From Bacteroidota bacterium (GTDB lineage: Bacteria; Bacteroidota; Bacteroidia; Flavobacteriales; Flavobacteriaceae), in NCBI GenBank assembly GCA_023390775.1, contig JAEWCF010000097.1, positions 1 through 28,884 of the forward strand: DNA of 28,884 nt. The letters run 5' to 3'. Within the stretch, counting starts at the first letter, position 1. The number at the start of each line of letters is the position of its first letter. Positions 7,922 to 14,793 of this stretch are shown here, piece after piece. A model generated the notes under the pieces. The model saw only the letters and a list, made by a program, of their open reading frames with translations, ran no database searches and was not told where the DNA came from. A program made the translations under genes and the position numbers.

Positions 7922-7936
7922 CGGGAGGTTTTCCCG
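7922..7936. promoter_or_regulatory. CGGGA-N5-TCCCG dyad in a divergent promoter
   Basis: CGGGA (7922-7926) and TCCCG (7932-7936) form a perfect dyad, extended by T/A at 7921 and 7937. It sits just downstream of the minus-strand -7 box at 7940-7947, at or beside the expected transcription start of the DUF983 gene, a position typical of an operator. It could equally act as a leader hairpin. Confidence 0.35.
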
Positions 7937-7939
7937 ATG

Positions 7940-7947
7940 CAAAATTA
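7940..7947 (-). promoter_or_regulatory. DUF983 gene -7 box
   Basis: Read on the minus strand this is TAATTTTG, an exact TAnnTTTG match. It lies 34 nt upstream of the ATG at 7906. No -33 TTG at normal spacing is visible. Confidence 0.5.
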
Positions 7948-7969
7948 CGACGAATTTAGCCTTCCCATC

Positions 7970-9877
7970 ATGTTAAACATTCACAATCTTTCGGTCGTTT
8001 TTGGCGGCACCCCGCTTTTTGAAGATATCACGTTTAGATTGGGCGCGGGCGACCGGGTGGGGCTCGTCGGGAAGAACGGTGCGGGCAAATCAACCATGTT
8101 GAAGGTACTCGCCCGCGACATTGCCCCGGATTCAGGCGTGATCGCTACCGAAAAGGAGGTCCGGATCGGTTTTCTCCGCCAGGATATCGATTTTGAACAG
8201 GGCAGGACCGTTCTCGAGGAAGCCTATGAAGCGTTTACCGAACTCCGGGATGTGGAGAAAAAACTCGAGGAAATCAACCATCAACTGGCCACCCGTACCG
8301 ATTACGAGAGCGAGGAGTACGGAAAGATTATCGAAGACCTGGCCGATTACACGCACCGTTTCGAGCTTTTGGGCGGATACAATTATGTTGGCGATACCGA
8401 AAAAGTATTGCTGGGGCTCGGATTCAAGAGAGAGGATTTCAATAACAGGACCGATACTTTTTCGGGCGGATGGCGGATGCGGATCGAACTTGCCAAACTG
8501 CTGTTGCAATCCAACGACGTCTTGCTTTTGGATGAACCTACCAACCACCTCGACATCGAGTCCATCATCTGGCTGGAGAATTTTCTGCGGAATTATTCGG
8601 GAGTGGTGGTCATCGTATCCCACGATAAAATGTTCCTGGACAACGTAACCAACCGGACCATCGAAATCTCTCTCGGCAAGGCCTATGATTTCAACAAACC
8701 GTATTCACAATATTTGGTACTGAGGCAGGAGATTCGGGACAAGCAGCTCGCAACCCAGAAAAACCAGCAGAAAAAAATAGAGGAAACCGAGAAATTGATC
8801 GAGAAATTCCGGGCCAAAGCCTCCAAGGCATCGATGGCACAATCGCTCATCAAGAAGCTCGATCGGGTGGAAAGGATCGAAGTGGACGAGGACGACAATT
8901 CGGTCATGAGCATTTCCTTTCCCGTGTCGAAAGTTCCCGGGCGCGTCGTGGTGGAGGCCGAGCACGTCACGAAACGTTTTGGTAACAAGACCGTTCTCAA
9001 CGACATATCGCTCATGGTCGAGCGCGGCAGCAAGATCGCATTCGTCGGCCAGAACGGCCAGGGCAAATCCACCTTCATCAAGGCGATGGTAAATGAATTC
9101 GATTACGAGGGCAACATCAAACTCGGGCACAATGTGCAGGTTGGATATTTTGCGCAAAACCAGGCCGAATACCTCGATGGCGAGATTACGCTCCTGGAAA
9201 CGATGGAGAATGCCGCCAACGATACCAACCGTTCCAAGGTGCGTGACATGCTGGGCGCATTCCTGTTCAGGGGCGACGAGGTGGAGAAGAAGGTAAAGGT
9301 ACTGTCCGGAGGCGAACGCAACCGTTTGGCGCTTTGCAAACTGCTTCTGCAACCCATTAACGTGCTGGTGATGGATGAACCCACCAACCACCTCGACATC
9401 AAGAGCAAGAATGTGCTCAAGGCAGCCTTGCAGAAGTACGAGGGGACCTTGATCCTGGTTTCCCACGATCGCGACTTCCTTCAGGGTTTGAGCAACATCG
9501 TCTACGAGTTCAAGGACCAAAAGATCAGGGAATATTTGGGCGATATCAACTTCTTCCTTGAACAGCGCAACCTGCAGAACATGCGCGAAGTTGAAAAAAG
9601 GGACGCCGTCAAAAAGGAACAGCCAAAGGAAACCGCCAAAATTTCATACGAAGACCAAAAGAAGAACAAGTCACTTCAAAACCGGTTAAGCAAGATCGAA
9701 TCGCAGATCAAGCAGCTTGAGGAGGACATTCGCAAAGACGACAAGGCGCTCGAATCCAATTACGACAAGCACATCGAAGACGCGAACTTCTTCACGGCCT
9801 ACAACCGTAAAAAAGCGGACCTCGACAGGCTCCTGGCCGACTGGGAAAGCGTCCAACTCGAAATCGAAAACGCCTGA
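7970..9877 (+). CDS. ABC-F family ATPase (Uup-like)
   Basis: The protein is a 635-residue cytosolic ABC-F ATPase with two nucleotide-binding domains and no membrane segments. Domain 1 has Walker A GKNGAGKS (34-41), signature FSGGW and Walker B LLLDEPTNHLD. Domain 2 has GQNGQGKS, LSGGE and LVMDEPTNHLD. The linker between them is long and charged (KKIEETEKLIEKFRAKASK). The C-terminus is a charged coiled coil (about the last 75 residues) like the Uup C-terminal domain. ABC-F proteins act on ribosomes in translation, stress or antibiotic protection; Uup is also linked to DNA junctions. I start at ATG 7970, because MLNIHNLSVVFGG is the usual N-terminus and the upstream in-frame TTG and ATG lie in the promoter region. 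Its stop codon touches that of the next, convergent gene. Confidence 0.9.
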   Translation: MLNIHNLSVVFGGTPLFEDITFRLGAGDRVGLVGKNGAGKSTMLKVLARDIAPDSGVIATEKEVRIGFLRQDIDFEQGRTVLEEAYEAFTELRDVEKKLEEINHQLATRTDYESEEYGKIIEDLADYTHRFELLGGYNYVGDTEKVLLGLGFKREDFNNRTDTFSGGWRMRIELAKLLLQSNDVLLLDEPTNHLDIESIIWLENFLRNYSGVVVIVSHDKMFLDNVTNRTIEISLGKAYDFNKPYSQYLVLRQEIRDKQLATQKNQQKKIEETEKLIEKFRAKASKASMAQSLIKKLDRVERIEVDEDDNSVMSISFPVSKVPGRVVVEAEHVTKRFGNKTVLNDISLMVERGSKIAFVGQNGQGKSTFIKAMVNEFDYEGNIKLGHNVQVGYFAQNQAEYLDGEITLLETMENAANDTNRSKVRDMLGAFLFRGDEVEKKVKVLSGGERNRLALCKLLLQPINVLVMDEPTNHLDIKSKNVLKAALQKYEGTLILVSHDRDFLQGLSNIVYEFKDQKIREYLGDINFFLEQRNLQNMREVEKRDAVKKEQPKETAKISYEDQKKNKSLQNRLSKIESQIKQLEEDIRKDDKALESNYDKHIEDANFFTAYNRKKADLDRLLADWESVQLEIENA

Positions 9878-9883
9878 TCAGGC
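9872..9883. other. 12-bp palindrome joining two stop codons
   Basis: GCCTGATCAGGC is a perfect palindrome. Its TGA (9875-9877) ends the ABC-F gene, and its TCA (9878-9880) is the reverse of the TGA ending the App1-like gene. The two genes meet with no spacer. There is no T tract, so it is not a standard terminator. Confidence 0.6.
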
Positions 9884-10846
9884 AATGAGCCCGATTTCGC
9901 GGGAGTGCGCGATGGCTTCGCTGCTGTCCCTGAAATAGCAGGTTTTTACCCCCAGGTCGGCGATGTTTTTCATGGCCTCGATTGATTTTTCTTTCTTTCG
10001 GCTTCCCGTTTGCCGAATGTACACCGCGATCACATTGACGGGGAATATCTTGCAGATGTTTTCGTAAAGGTACGGGTCCTGCTGGGAGTCATCGCCGAGC
10101 AGGGTGTATTGCAGATGCGGATAGAACTCTAATATGTGCTTGATCTTTTCAAATTTATGATTGTGGTCGCCGCGGCCGGTAATGAAAAAATCGGTAAGGC
10201 TGGTCTTGATGTCCTTTAATAGCATCACCGCGCGGGGAAGATTGTGCAATTTGGTAAAATCAACGATGAAGCGGTAAAGGTTCCACTCGCTGCTGGAAAC
10301 ATAGAAGAAGGCATTCTGCTCGTTTTTATTGTTGCGCCCGGCCGTGCTCAGCGCCTGATAATGCGGGACAACGCCTTCAAACAGCTTTCGGTCGTTCACA
10401 TTTCGGAACAACAGGATGTACAGCTTCTTTAGGGCATTGCGGGTGTGCGAGACCAGGAAGGTATCGTCAATATCCGAAATGAACCCGAGATTGCCCTGAT
10501 GTGGCCGGATGTACGTTCCCTTGGCCGAAACCTCGTGCCCATTGTGCATCGTATAGACCTGGTAATCGGTCCACCCGAAGGCGACGTCGTCCTTGAGCGG
10601 AATGCAGAATTTGAAGTAGCCGTCGTCAAGCGTCCGCGTCCGGATGGTTTTGCCGCCGTGCCTGAGAAAGACTTCGGCATTTGCACGTGTCTTGATGCGG
10701 AACATCCGGATGATCGAGCGCGCGTTCCTGAACCGTTTCTTCTGGAAATCATACTCTTCCCGGGTCTGCGGAGCGAAAACATGCCCCATGACGATGAGCT
10801 CCTGGTCGTTGGCGTACCCGCGGTACAATTTGAGGACTGGCTTCAT
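9878..10846 (-). CDS. App1-type phosphatidate phosphatase-like protein (DUF2183)
   Basis: This 322-residue protein carries the HAD-like catalytic core of the App1/DUF2183 family, named after yeast App1, which dephosphorylates phosphatidate to diacylglycerol. The catalytic motifs are visible: SDIDDTF (124-130, nucleophile D125 and acid D127), a serine motif YVSSS (182-186), a Lys in KFEKIKH (231-237), and the acidic motif GDDSQQD (251-257). A beta-rich N-terminal part (GYANDQELIVMGHVF) precedes the core, as in other family members. No signal peptide is seen, so it is probably cytosolic. It is transcribed divergently from a diacylglycerol-kinase-like gene, which fits a lipid-phosphate role. The bacterial substrate is inferred from the family. 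Confidence 0.85.
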   Translation of the reverse strand: MKPVLKLYRGYANDQELIVMGHVFAPQTREEYDFQKKRFRNARSIIRMFRIKTRANAEVFLRHGGKTIRTRTLDDGYFKFCIPLKDDVAFGWTDYQVYTMHNGHEVSAKGTYIRPHQGNLGFISDIDDTFLVSHTRNALKKLYILLFRNVNDRKLFEGVVPHYQALSTAGRNNKNEQNAFFYVSSSEWNLYRFIVDFTKLHNLPRAVMLLKDIKTSLTDFFITGRGDHNHKFEKIKHILEFYPHLQYTLLGDDSQQDPYLYENICKIFPVNVIAVYIRQTGSRKKEKSIEAMKNIADLGVKTCYFRDSSEAIAHSREIGLIA

Positions 10847-10864
10847 TAAAAATCGTTATATTTG
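10829..10864 (+). promoter_or_regulatory. Lipid kinase promoter
   Basis: TTTG (10829-10832), a 24-nt spacer and TATATTTG (10857-10864) match the Bacteroidota -33/-7 pattern, with a spacer about one base longer than usual. The box lies 42 nt before the ATG at 10907 and overlaps the 5' end of the divergent App1-like gene. Confidence 0.55.
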
Positions 10865-10906
10865 GTAGAGACTCTAATTTACCCAAAATATCCATCATTC
10901 CCAATT

Positions 10907-11791
10907 ATGGCCTCCAAAAAGACCGTTTTGCTCGTCGTGAACCCCATTGCCGGCGGGAAGGACAAGGCAGCTATCGTAAAGGCGGCGCAGGATCGTGCCG
11001 ATGAACTCGGCTACGGCTGGATCGAGTATGAAACCGACGGCGAAGAAGACATCCGCAAGATCAAATCCCTTTACCAGGACCGGCAACCCGCGAGAGTGCT
11101 GGTGGCCGGCGGCGACGGAACCATAAAGATGACCGCCGAAGCCCTTCAGGAATACAATGTCCCGCTTGGGATCCTGCCGTCGGGTTCTGCGAACGGCCTG
11201 GCCGTGGACCTGGGATTCCCGGCACGCATCGAGGAATACCTTGACATTGCCTTCGGCGATCATTTCCTTGAGTTGGACATGATCCTGATCAACGGCCAAC
11301 GCAGCCTTCATCTGAGCGATCTCGGCCTCAACGCCGAACTCATCAAGAACTATGAGCAGAGCACCATTCGAGGCAAACTGGGATACGCCCTGCAAACCGT
11401 CAACACCCTGACCGACGATCCCGTGGTCTTCAATGCGGTGGTCGAGGTGAACGGGCAAAAGACCGAAGTCGCGACCAAGCTCGTGGTAATCGCCAATTCT
11501 CAGAAATACGGAACCGGTGTCACGGTCAATCCGGTGGGCAGCATGGACGACGGAAAATTTGAGATCGTGCTCTTCCGTAACCTGGACCTGATCACCGTCG
11601 GAAAGATCATTGCGGGCAATATGCCGCTGGATACGGGCGAAGTTGAAATCATCACGGCTTCGAAGGCCACCATCACAACCGATATCGATGTCCACTTCCA
11701 GGTCGATGGCGAATACTGCGGTGAGGTCAGCCGGCTTGAAATTGAGATTCTTCCGCGGCAGATGAAGGTTGCCGCGCCTCCTCCTGTTTAA
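10907..11791 (+). CDS. Diacylglycerol kinase-like lipid kinase (YegS/DgkB family)
   Basis: The 294-residue protein is a soluble lipid kinase of the DAGK-catalytic family, which transfers phosphate from ATP to diacylglycerol or related lipids. Motifs seen are VNPIAGGKDK (11-20), the nucleotide-binding GGDGT (68-72), PSGSANGLAVDLG (91-103), and a C-terminal VDGEYCG. I start at ATG 10907, since an earlier TTG at 10862 lies in the -7 box. It is divergent from the App1-like phosphatase, giving two genes that could run opposite reactions between diacylglycerol and phosphatidate. Its last 65 nt overlap the convergent GNAT gene. Sphingolipid bases are another possible substrate in Bacteroidota. Confidence 0.87.
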   Translation: MASKKTVLLVVNPIAGGKDKAAIVKAAQDRADELGYGWIEYETDGEEDIRKIKSLYQDRQPARVLVAGGDGTIKMTAEALQEYNVPLGILPSGSANGLAVDLGFPARIEEYLDIAFGDHFLELDMILINGQRSLHLSDLGLNAELIKNYEQSTIRGKLGYALQTVNTLTDDPVVFNAVVEVNGQKTEVATKLVVIANSQKYGTGVTVNPVGSMDDGKFEIVLFRNLDLITVGKIIAGNMPLDTGEVEIITASKATITTDIDVHFQVDGEYCGEVSRLEIEILPRQMKVAAPPPV

Positions 11792-12932
11792 ACGGATGCC
11801 TTTTGGTCCACGGGACGTCCGGCTCAAAGTAACCGAATAGACGATGTATTTGTGAATTGATCAGCCGGTTTGAATGCCTGATCAGGCCGTACATGATTTC
11901 GGGTTCAGCGCCAACCGAACTTTTGATTTCAAGCGCGGTCCTTGCAAAAATGATCCTGTCATACCCGTTTTTTACGGAATACCCGAGCATGTCGTACAGC
12001 ATATTGAGGTACAACATGCATTCGCGCTGCGCAACTTCGTCATAGCCGAGGAAATAGGTATCGATATCACGGCCGTTGCGTATGATGGTGTTGAATCCGA
12101 CGAGCCGGTCCCCGTCAAAATACCCATAGACGAGAAAGTGCTCTCCCAACTCCCGCTTGAGTGCGTAAAAATGATCCTCGTGCAGGTAAAAGGTATTGAA
12201 GGGGGCATTGGCCGCCACGTTGTGATACAGTTCGTTGATCCGCTCCCGCCGCACGCCGATTTCGTCCAACTCCATCCGACGCTTCAGTAGCCCCGAGGCT
12301 TTCTTGCGCGCGCGCTTGTACTGATCGCGGTATTTTTTGTGCAATGCGGCCACATAATCCGCTTCATTTTTCCATTTCGAAGGGATGTTCAGTACCATAT
12401 TAGGCTGCGTCGAAAAGGGATAATACGAAGTGAATCCCTTTTGTTCAAAGGCGTGCATTTCGGTGTGTGCAAAGTCCTTCCAGATCGTAAGGTGCGGCTT
12501 TCGCCCCATTGCAGTAAACTTGCTTGTCAGCTGTCGAATCGCGATCGCGAATGCCAGGACCACTTCCTTGGGATCTTCTCCCTTGACGATGGCGAAAGCG
12601 TTTTGCCCGGTCAGCATATTGTTGCCCAGGATGAGCACGTTTGACGCAAATCTCCTGAACACGAAAGTCCTGATCGCGGTTTTGAGGCGGTTGTCGCGCT
12701 CCCCGAAGGATTTCAGCCTTGACATGTCCAAAAATTGTGATATGGCCACCGCCACGGGTTCCTCACCGCGGTACACCAATAAGTAGTGAAGTTGCATATT
12801 TGCAGGCGCCGATCGGTGCAGGGCACGCAGGTATTTCCGGGACAGGAAGATGTTGTTCCGTGCGGGGATGTCCCAACAGGAGGGAAGGCTGTCTATGTCG
12901 TCGAAGATTTCGGGCCGAAGCGTTCCCGTCAC
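11727..12932 (-). CDS. FemAB-like / BioF2-type GNAT acyltransferase
   Basis: This 401-residue soluble protein has the double-GNAT layout of the FemAB-like (peptidoglycan biosynthesis/recognition) family. The N-terminal half includes DIPARNNIFLSRKYLRALH (21-39). The centre has the basic HKKYRDQYKRARKKASG stretch (198-214) often seen in this group. The C-terminal half has YGYFDGDRLVGFNTIIRNG (269-287) followed by DTYFLGYD. Such proteins transfer aminoacyl or acyl groups; the substrate here is unknown. The start is a GTG at 12932, placed only about 11 nt from a minus-strand TACTTTTG box (12951-12944). The next ATG (residue 46) would remove conserved sequence. The 3' end overlaps the lipid kinase gene by 65 nt on the opposite strand. 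Confidence 0.72.
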   Translation of the reverse strand: MTGTLRPEIFDDIDSLPSCWDIPARNNIFLSRKYLRALHRSAPANMQLHYLLVYRGEEPVAVAISQFLDMSRLKSFGERDNRLKTAIRTFVFRRFASNVLILGNNMLTGQNAFAIVKGEDPKEVVLAFAIAIRQLTSKFTAMGRKPHLTIWKDFAHTEMHAFEQKGFTSYYPFSTQPNMVLNIPSKWKNEADYVAALHKKYRDQYKRARKKASGLLKRRMELDEIGVRRERINELYHNVAANAPFNTFYLHEDHFYALKRELGEHFLVYGYFDGDRLVGFNTIIRNGRDIDTYFLGYDEVAQRECMLYLNMLYDMLGYSVKNGYDRIIFARTALEIKSSVGAEPEIMYGLIRHSNRLINSQIHRLFGYFEPDVPWTKRHPFKQEEARQPSSAAEESQFQAG

Positions 12933-12943
12933 GAATTTTTTTT

Positions 12944-12951
12944 CAAAAGTA
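12944..12951 (-). promoter_or_regulatory. GNAT gene -7 box
   Basis: On the minus strand TACTTTTG matches TAnnTTTG. It leaves a leader of only a few bases before the GTG start at 12932, supporting that start. Confidence 0.5.
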
Positions 12952-12985
12952 AGTTTAATTGCCGCGTAGGATGTTAAAGCAAATC

Positions 12986-13012
12986 ATAAAAAATCCCGCT
13001 CGGTGGCGGGAT
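12986..13012 (-). terminator. Terminator of the DUF1761 gene
   Basis: ATCCCGC (12993-12999) pairs with GCGGGAT (13006-13012) over a 6-nt loop. On the minus strand the hairpin is followed by a T run (bases 12992-12988 read as T). It lies 19 nt past the DUF1761 stop. Confidence 0.85.
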
Positions 13013-13030
13013 CCTAAAAAAATAGCTTCT

Positions 13031-13510
13031 TTATGTCCAGGCGCAGATGATGCCGCCCATGATCATGCAGGCGATGATCCAGTAGCCGCCGGTGACCAGG
13101 GTATAGCGCCAACTGCGTCGCTCGTACAGCGCATTGGTCCCGATTACCGGCAGAGCGAAGAAAAGCCCGCTCATAAACCCGTGGAGCATTCCGTGCTGAA
13201 AGGTCCTGTAGGTCGAGCCATAGGCCTTCATGTAATTTTCAAAGATCGATGGGTCCGCGTCGATTTCCACCGTAGACGCATAAGCTCCCCATTGGTGGAT
13301 GACCAGATGTTGAAGGATGAGGGAAATCATGAAAGCATAGAACAAGGACATGCCAAAGACCAGCGCCATATTGGGGCCCTTGCCTTCGGCGGGGTTCGTG
13401 CCTGATTCGCGCATCCAGACGGTTCCGAATACTTTTGGATGATACCACACAAAGCCGACAACCAGCGTGGACAGCGCCGCCACGATCAAAGGTAATAGTT
13501 TGAATTCCAT
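13031..13510 (-). CDS. DUF1761 membrane protein
   Basis: The 159-residue protein has four hydrophobic helices (about 5-23, 48-67, 105-125, 135-156). It also has the N-terminal pattern LVVGFVWYHPKVFGTVWM (16-33), in which a helix ends in WYxPxxFGxxW, characteristic of DUF1761. Function is unknown for this family. The ATG at 13510 follows a minus-strand TACATTTG box (13540-13533) by about 23 nt. A hairpin terminator follows the stop. It is divergent from the LRR gene across a 198-bp shared control region. Confidence 0.83.
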   Translation of the reverse strand: MEFKLLPLIVAALSTLVVGFVWYHPKVFGTVWMRESGTNPAEGKGPNMALVFGMSLFYAFMISLILQHLVIHQWGAYASTVEIDADPSIFENYMKAYGSTYRTFQHGMLHGFMSGLFFALPVIGTNALYERRSWRYTLVTGGYWIIACMIMGGIICAWT

Positions 13511-13532
13511 CTGTTTTGGTTTAAAGGTTTTT

Positions 13533-13540
13533 CAAATGTA
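13533..13540 (-). promoter_or_regulatory. DUF1761 gene -7 box
   Basis: On the minus strand TACATTTG is an exact TAnnTTTG match. A TTG lies 25 nt further upstream (13568-13566), slightly too far for a standard -33 element. Confidence 0.5.
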
Positions 13541-13630
13541 AAAATATTCTGGCAGAAAATAATTGCAAGTGAAAAAGAGCGATCGGAAATATGGTAAAAG
13601 TAAGAATTTATCCCATAAATATTTATACAA

Positions 13631-13669
13631 AATGCATTTCGTCGATTTTATTTGCAGATTATCGGCAAA
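13631..13669 (+). promoter_or_regulatory. 39-bp element shared with gldK (copy 2)
   Basis: It aligns without gaps to 1623-1661 with 32 of 39 identities. It holds half-sites TGCATTTCGTCG (13633-13644) and TGCAGATTATCG (13653-13664), 20 bp apart, and the dyad TTTGC-N9-GCAAA (13651-13669). Here the dyad overlaps the -33 element and ends 6 nt before the -7 box, whereas at gldK the gap is 27 nt. Confidence 0.6.
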
Positions 13670-13683
13670 TCAACATACATTTG
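13651..13683 (+). promoter_or_regulatory. LRR gene promoter
   Basis: TTTG (13651-13654), a 21-nt spacer and TACATTTG (13676-13683) form the best full -33/-7 promoter in the window. The ATG follows 25 nt after the -7 box. Confidence 0.7.
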
Positions 13684-13708
13684 ACCTGTTAATCAAACAC
13701 GCACGATC

Positions 13709-14560
13709 ATGAAAAAATTTACGCTGCTCACCCTACTGCTGACATCGATGGTTTCGATCGCCGCAATTTCACCTGCCGAACGCAAAGCGCTGATAAAACT
13801 CCACCAATCAACCGGTGGCGCCCAATGGACCAACAAATGGAACCTGGATGCCCCTGCCGAGAAATGGTACGGCGTCAAGGTCGAGAACGACAAAGTCGTA
13901 TCGGTCGATCTTTCCAACAATAATTTGCAAGGTCAGATCCCGTCCGAAATAGGGAACCTTACCTCGCTTAAACAACTCAACCTATTCCGCAACGGATTGA
14001 CAGGCCCAATCCCTTCAAGCCTTTCAAACCTGAAGGAGCTCAAATCGCTGAACCTCTCCTTCAACAAGCTCAGCGGAAAAATTCCTGCCGCCCTTGGAAA
14101 TATGGTTTCGTTGCAATCACTTGAACTTTATATGAACAGGCTGTCGGGCGAGATTCCCGCCGAAATTGGCAAACTGTCCCAATTGCAGACCTTGTCCCTG
14201 TTCAACAATGAACTGGAGGGCGAACTTCCCCAGGCTCTTTACAACCTTAAAAACCTGAAGGTCCTCCTGCTGAGCAGCAATAAACTGACCGGCAAACTTT
14301 CAATGGAGGTGGCCAATTTGACCTCGCTCGAAAACCTCGGCCTGTTTGAGAACAACATGGACGGCCAGGTTCCCTTTGACCTGGAAAAACTTCGCAACCT
14401 CAAGGAGATGAACATTTCCTATAACAAATTCAACGGATTGGTGTCCCGCCATCTGGCCCAGCTGGATATGCTCAACATGACCATGATCAATGACAAGGGA
14501 GTTGCCACGACGCTGAAGGTGGACATGAACCGAAATTCGGCGCTTGCTGCGGACGAGTAA
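13709..14560 (+). CDS. Secreted leucine-rich-repeat protein, plant-type repeats
   Basis: The 283-residue protein starts with a Sec signal (MKKFTLLTLLLTSMVSIAA). A cap follows that resembles plant receptor N-caps (ALIKLHQSTGGAQWTNKWN, then KWYGVKVENDKVVSVDLS). After that come about eight repeats of 24 residues of the form LxxLxLxxNxLxGxIPxxLxxL, for example LKSLNLSFNKLSGKIP and LQSLELYMNRLSGEIP. The GxIP signature defines the plant-specific LRR class, also known in some bacteria. The end (NSALAADE) shows no membrane anchor and no recognisable type IX sorting domain. It is therefore probably periplasmic, or secreted by an unknown route. LRR arcs usually bind proteins or glycans; the ligand is unknown. 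It has its own promoter and terminator, and shares an upstream element with gldK. Confidence 0.88.
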   Translation: MKKFTLLTLLLTSMVSIAAISPAERKALIKLHQSTGGAQWTNKWNLDAPAEKWYGVKVENDKVVSVDLSNNNLQGQIPSEIGNLTSLKQLNLFRNGLTGPIPSSLSNLKELKSLNLSFNKLSGKIPAALGNMVSLQSLELYMNRLSGEIPAEIGKLSQLQTLSLFNNELEGELPQALYNLKNLKVLLLSSNKLTGKLSMEVANLTSLENLGLFENNMDGQVPFDLEKLRNLKEMNISYNKFNGLVSRHLAQLDMLNMTMINDKGVATTLKVDMNRNSALAADE

Positions 14561-14585
14561 ATTTTTTCATATAGTTTGTTAGTTG

Positions 14586-14618
14586 AATCCCCGCTCTCCC
14601 AGGCGGGGATTTTTTTTC
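14586..14618 (+). terminator. LRR gene terminator
   Basis: AATCCCCGC (14586-14594) pairs perfectly with GCGGGGATT (14603-14611) over an 8-nt loop, followed by a run of eight or more T. Confidence 0.92.
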
Positions 14619-14644
14619 GTCCCGACGGTAATGACCTGCGTGAG

Positions 14645-14714
14645 GCGCGTTAGCGATGGAAGCGGGCATCCTTTTGCCGGCATCGCCGCAAAAGATAAAG
14701 CGGACAGCGCGGCC
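14645..14714 (+). ncRNA. Structured intergenic element, Flavo-1-like (tentative)
   Basis: This stretch between the LRR terminator and the SpoIIAA-like gene is GC-rich and highly foldable. TTTTGC (14672-14677) pairs with GCAAAA (14688-14693), GGC/GCC closes the tip, and ATC/GAT extends the base past a bulged C. The flanks GCGC (14645-14648) and GCGC (14707-14710) can close an outer stem. The pattern TTAGCGATGGAAGCGG, then GCATCCTTTT, and AAAGATAAAGCGGACAGCG on the other side resembles a family of intergenic elements I remember from many flavobacterial genomes, possibly the Flavo-1 RNA motif. The name is from memory and unverified. It could be a transcribed RNA, a repeat or both. Confidence 0.45.
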
Positions 14715-14793
14715 TTTTGGCAACGCCGCAATTTGTGATTTGGCTAACATCTGTTTCGCGTTGCATTTGGTATCTTTAAGTAAAACCAATTTT

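Noticed and set aside
7907..7969. ABC-F start at TTG 7907 or at the in-frame ATG 7937
   Set aside because: The added residues lie in the divergent promoter region and precede the standard family N-terminus at 7970.
8705..9520. Long antisense open frame across the ABC-F gene
   Set aside because: It mirrors conserved Walker and signature regions of the sense gene and has no independent support.
10895..11827. Long open frame (about 310 codons) antisense to the lipid kinase gene
   Set aside because: The sense strand encodes all kinase motifs; the antisense product has no recognisable family and looks like a by-product of codon bias.
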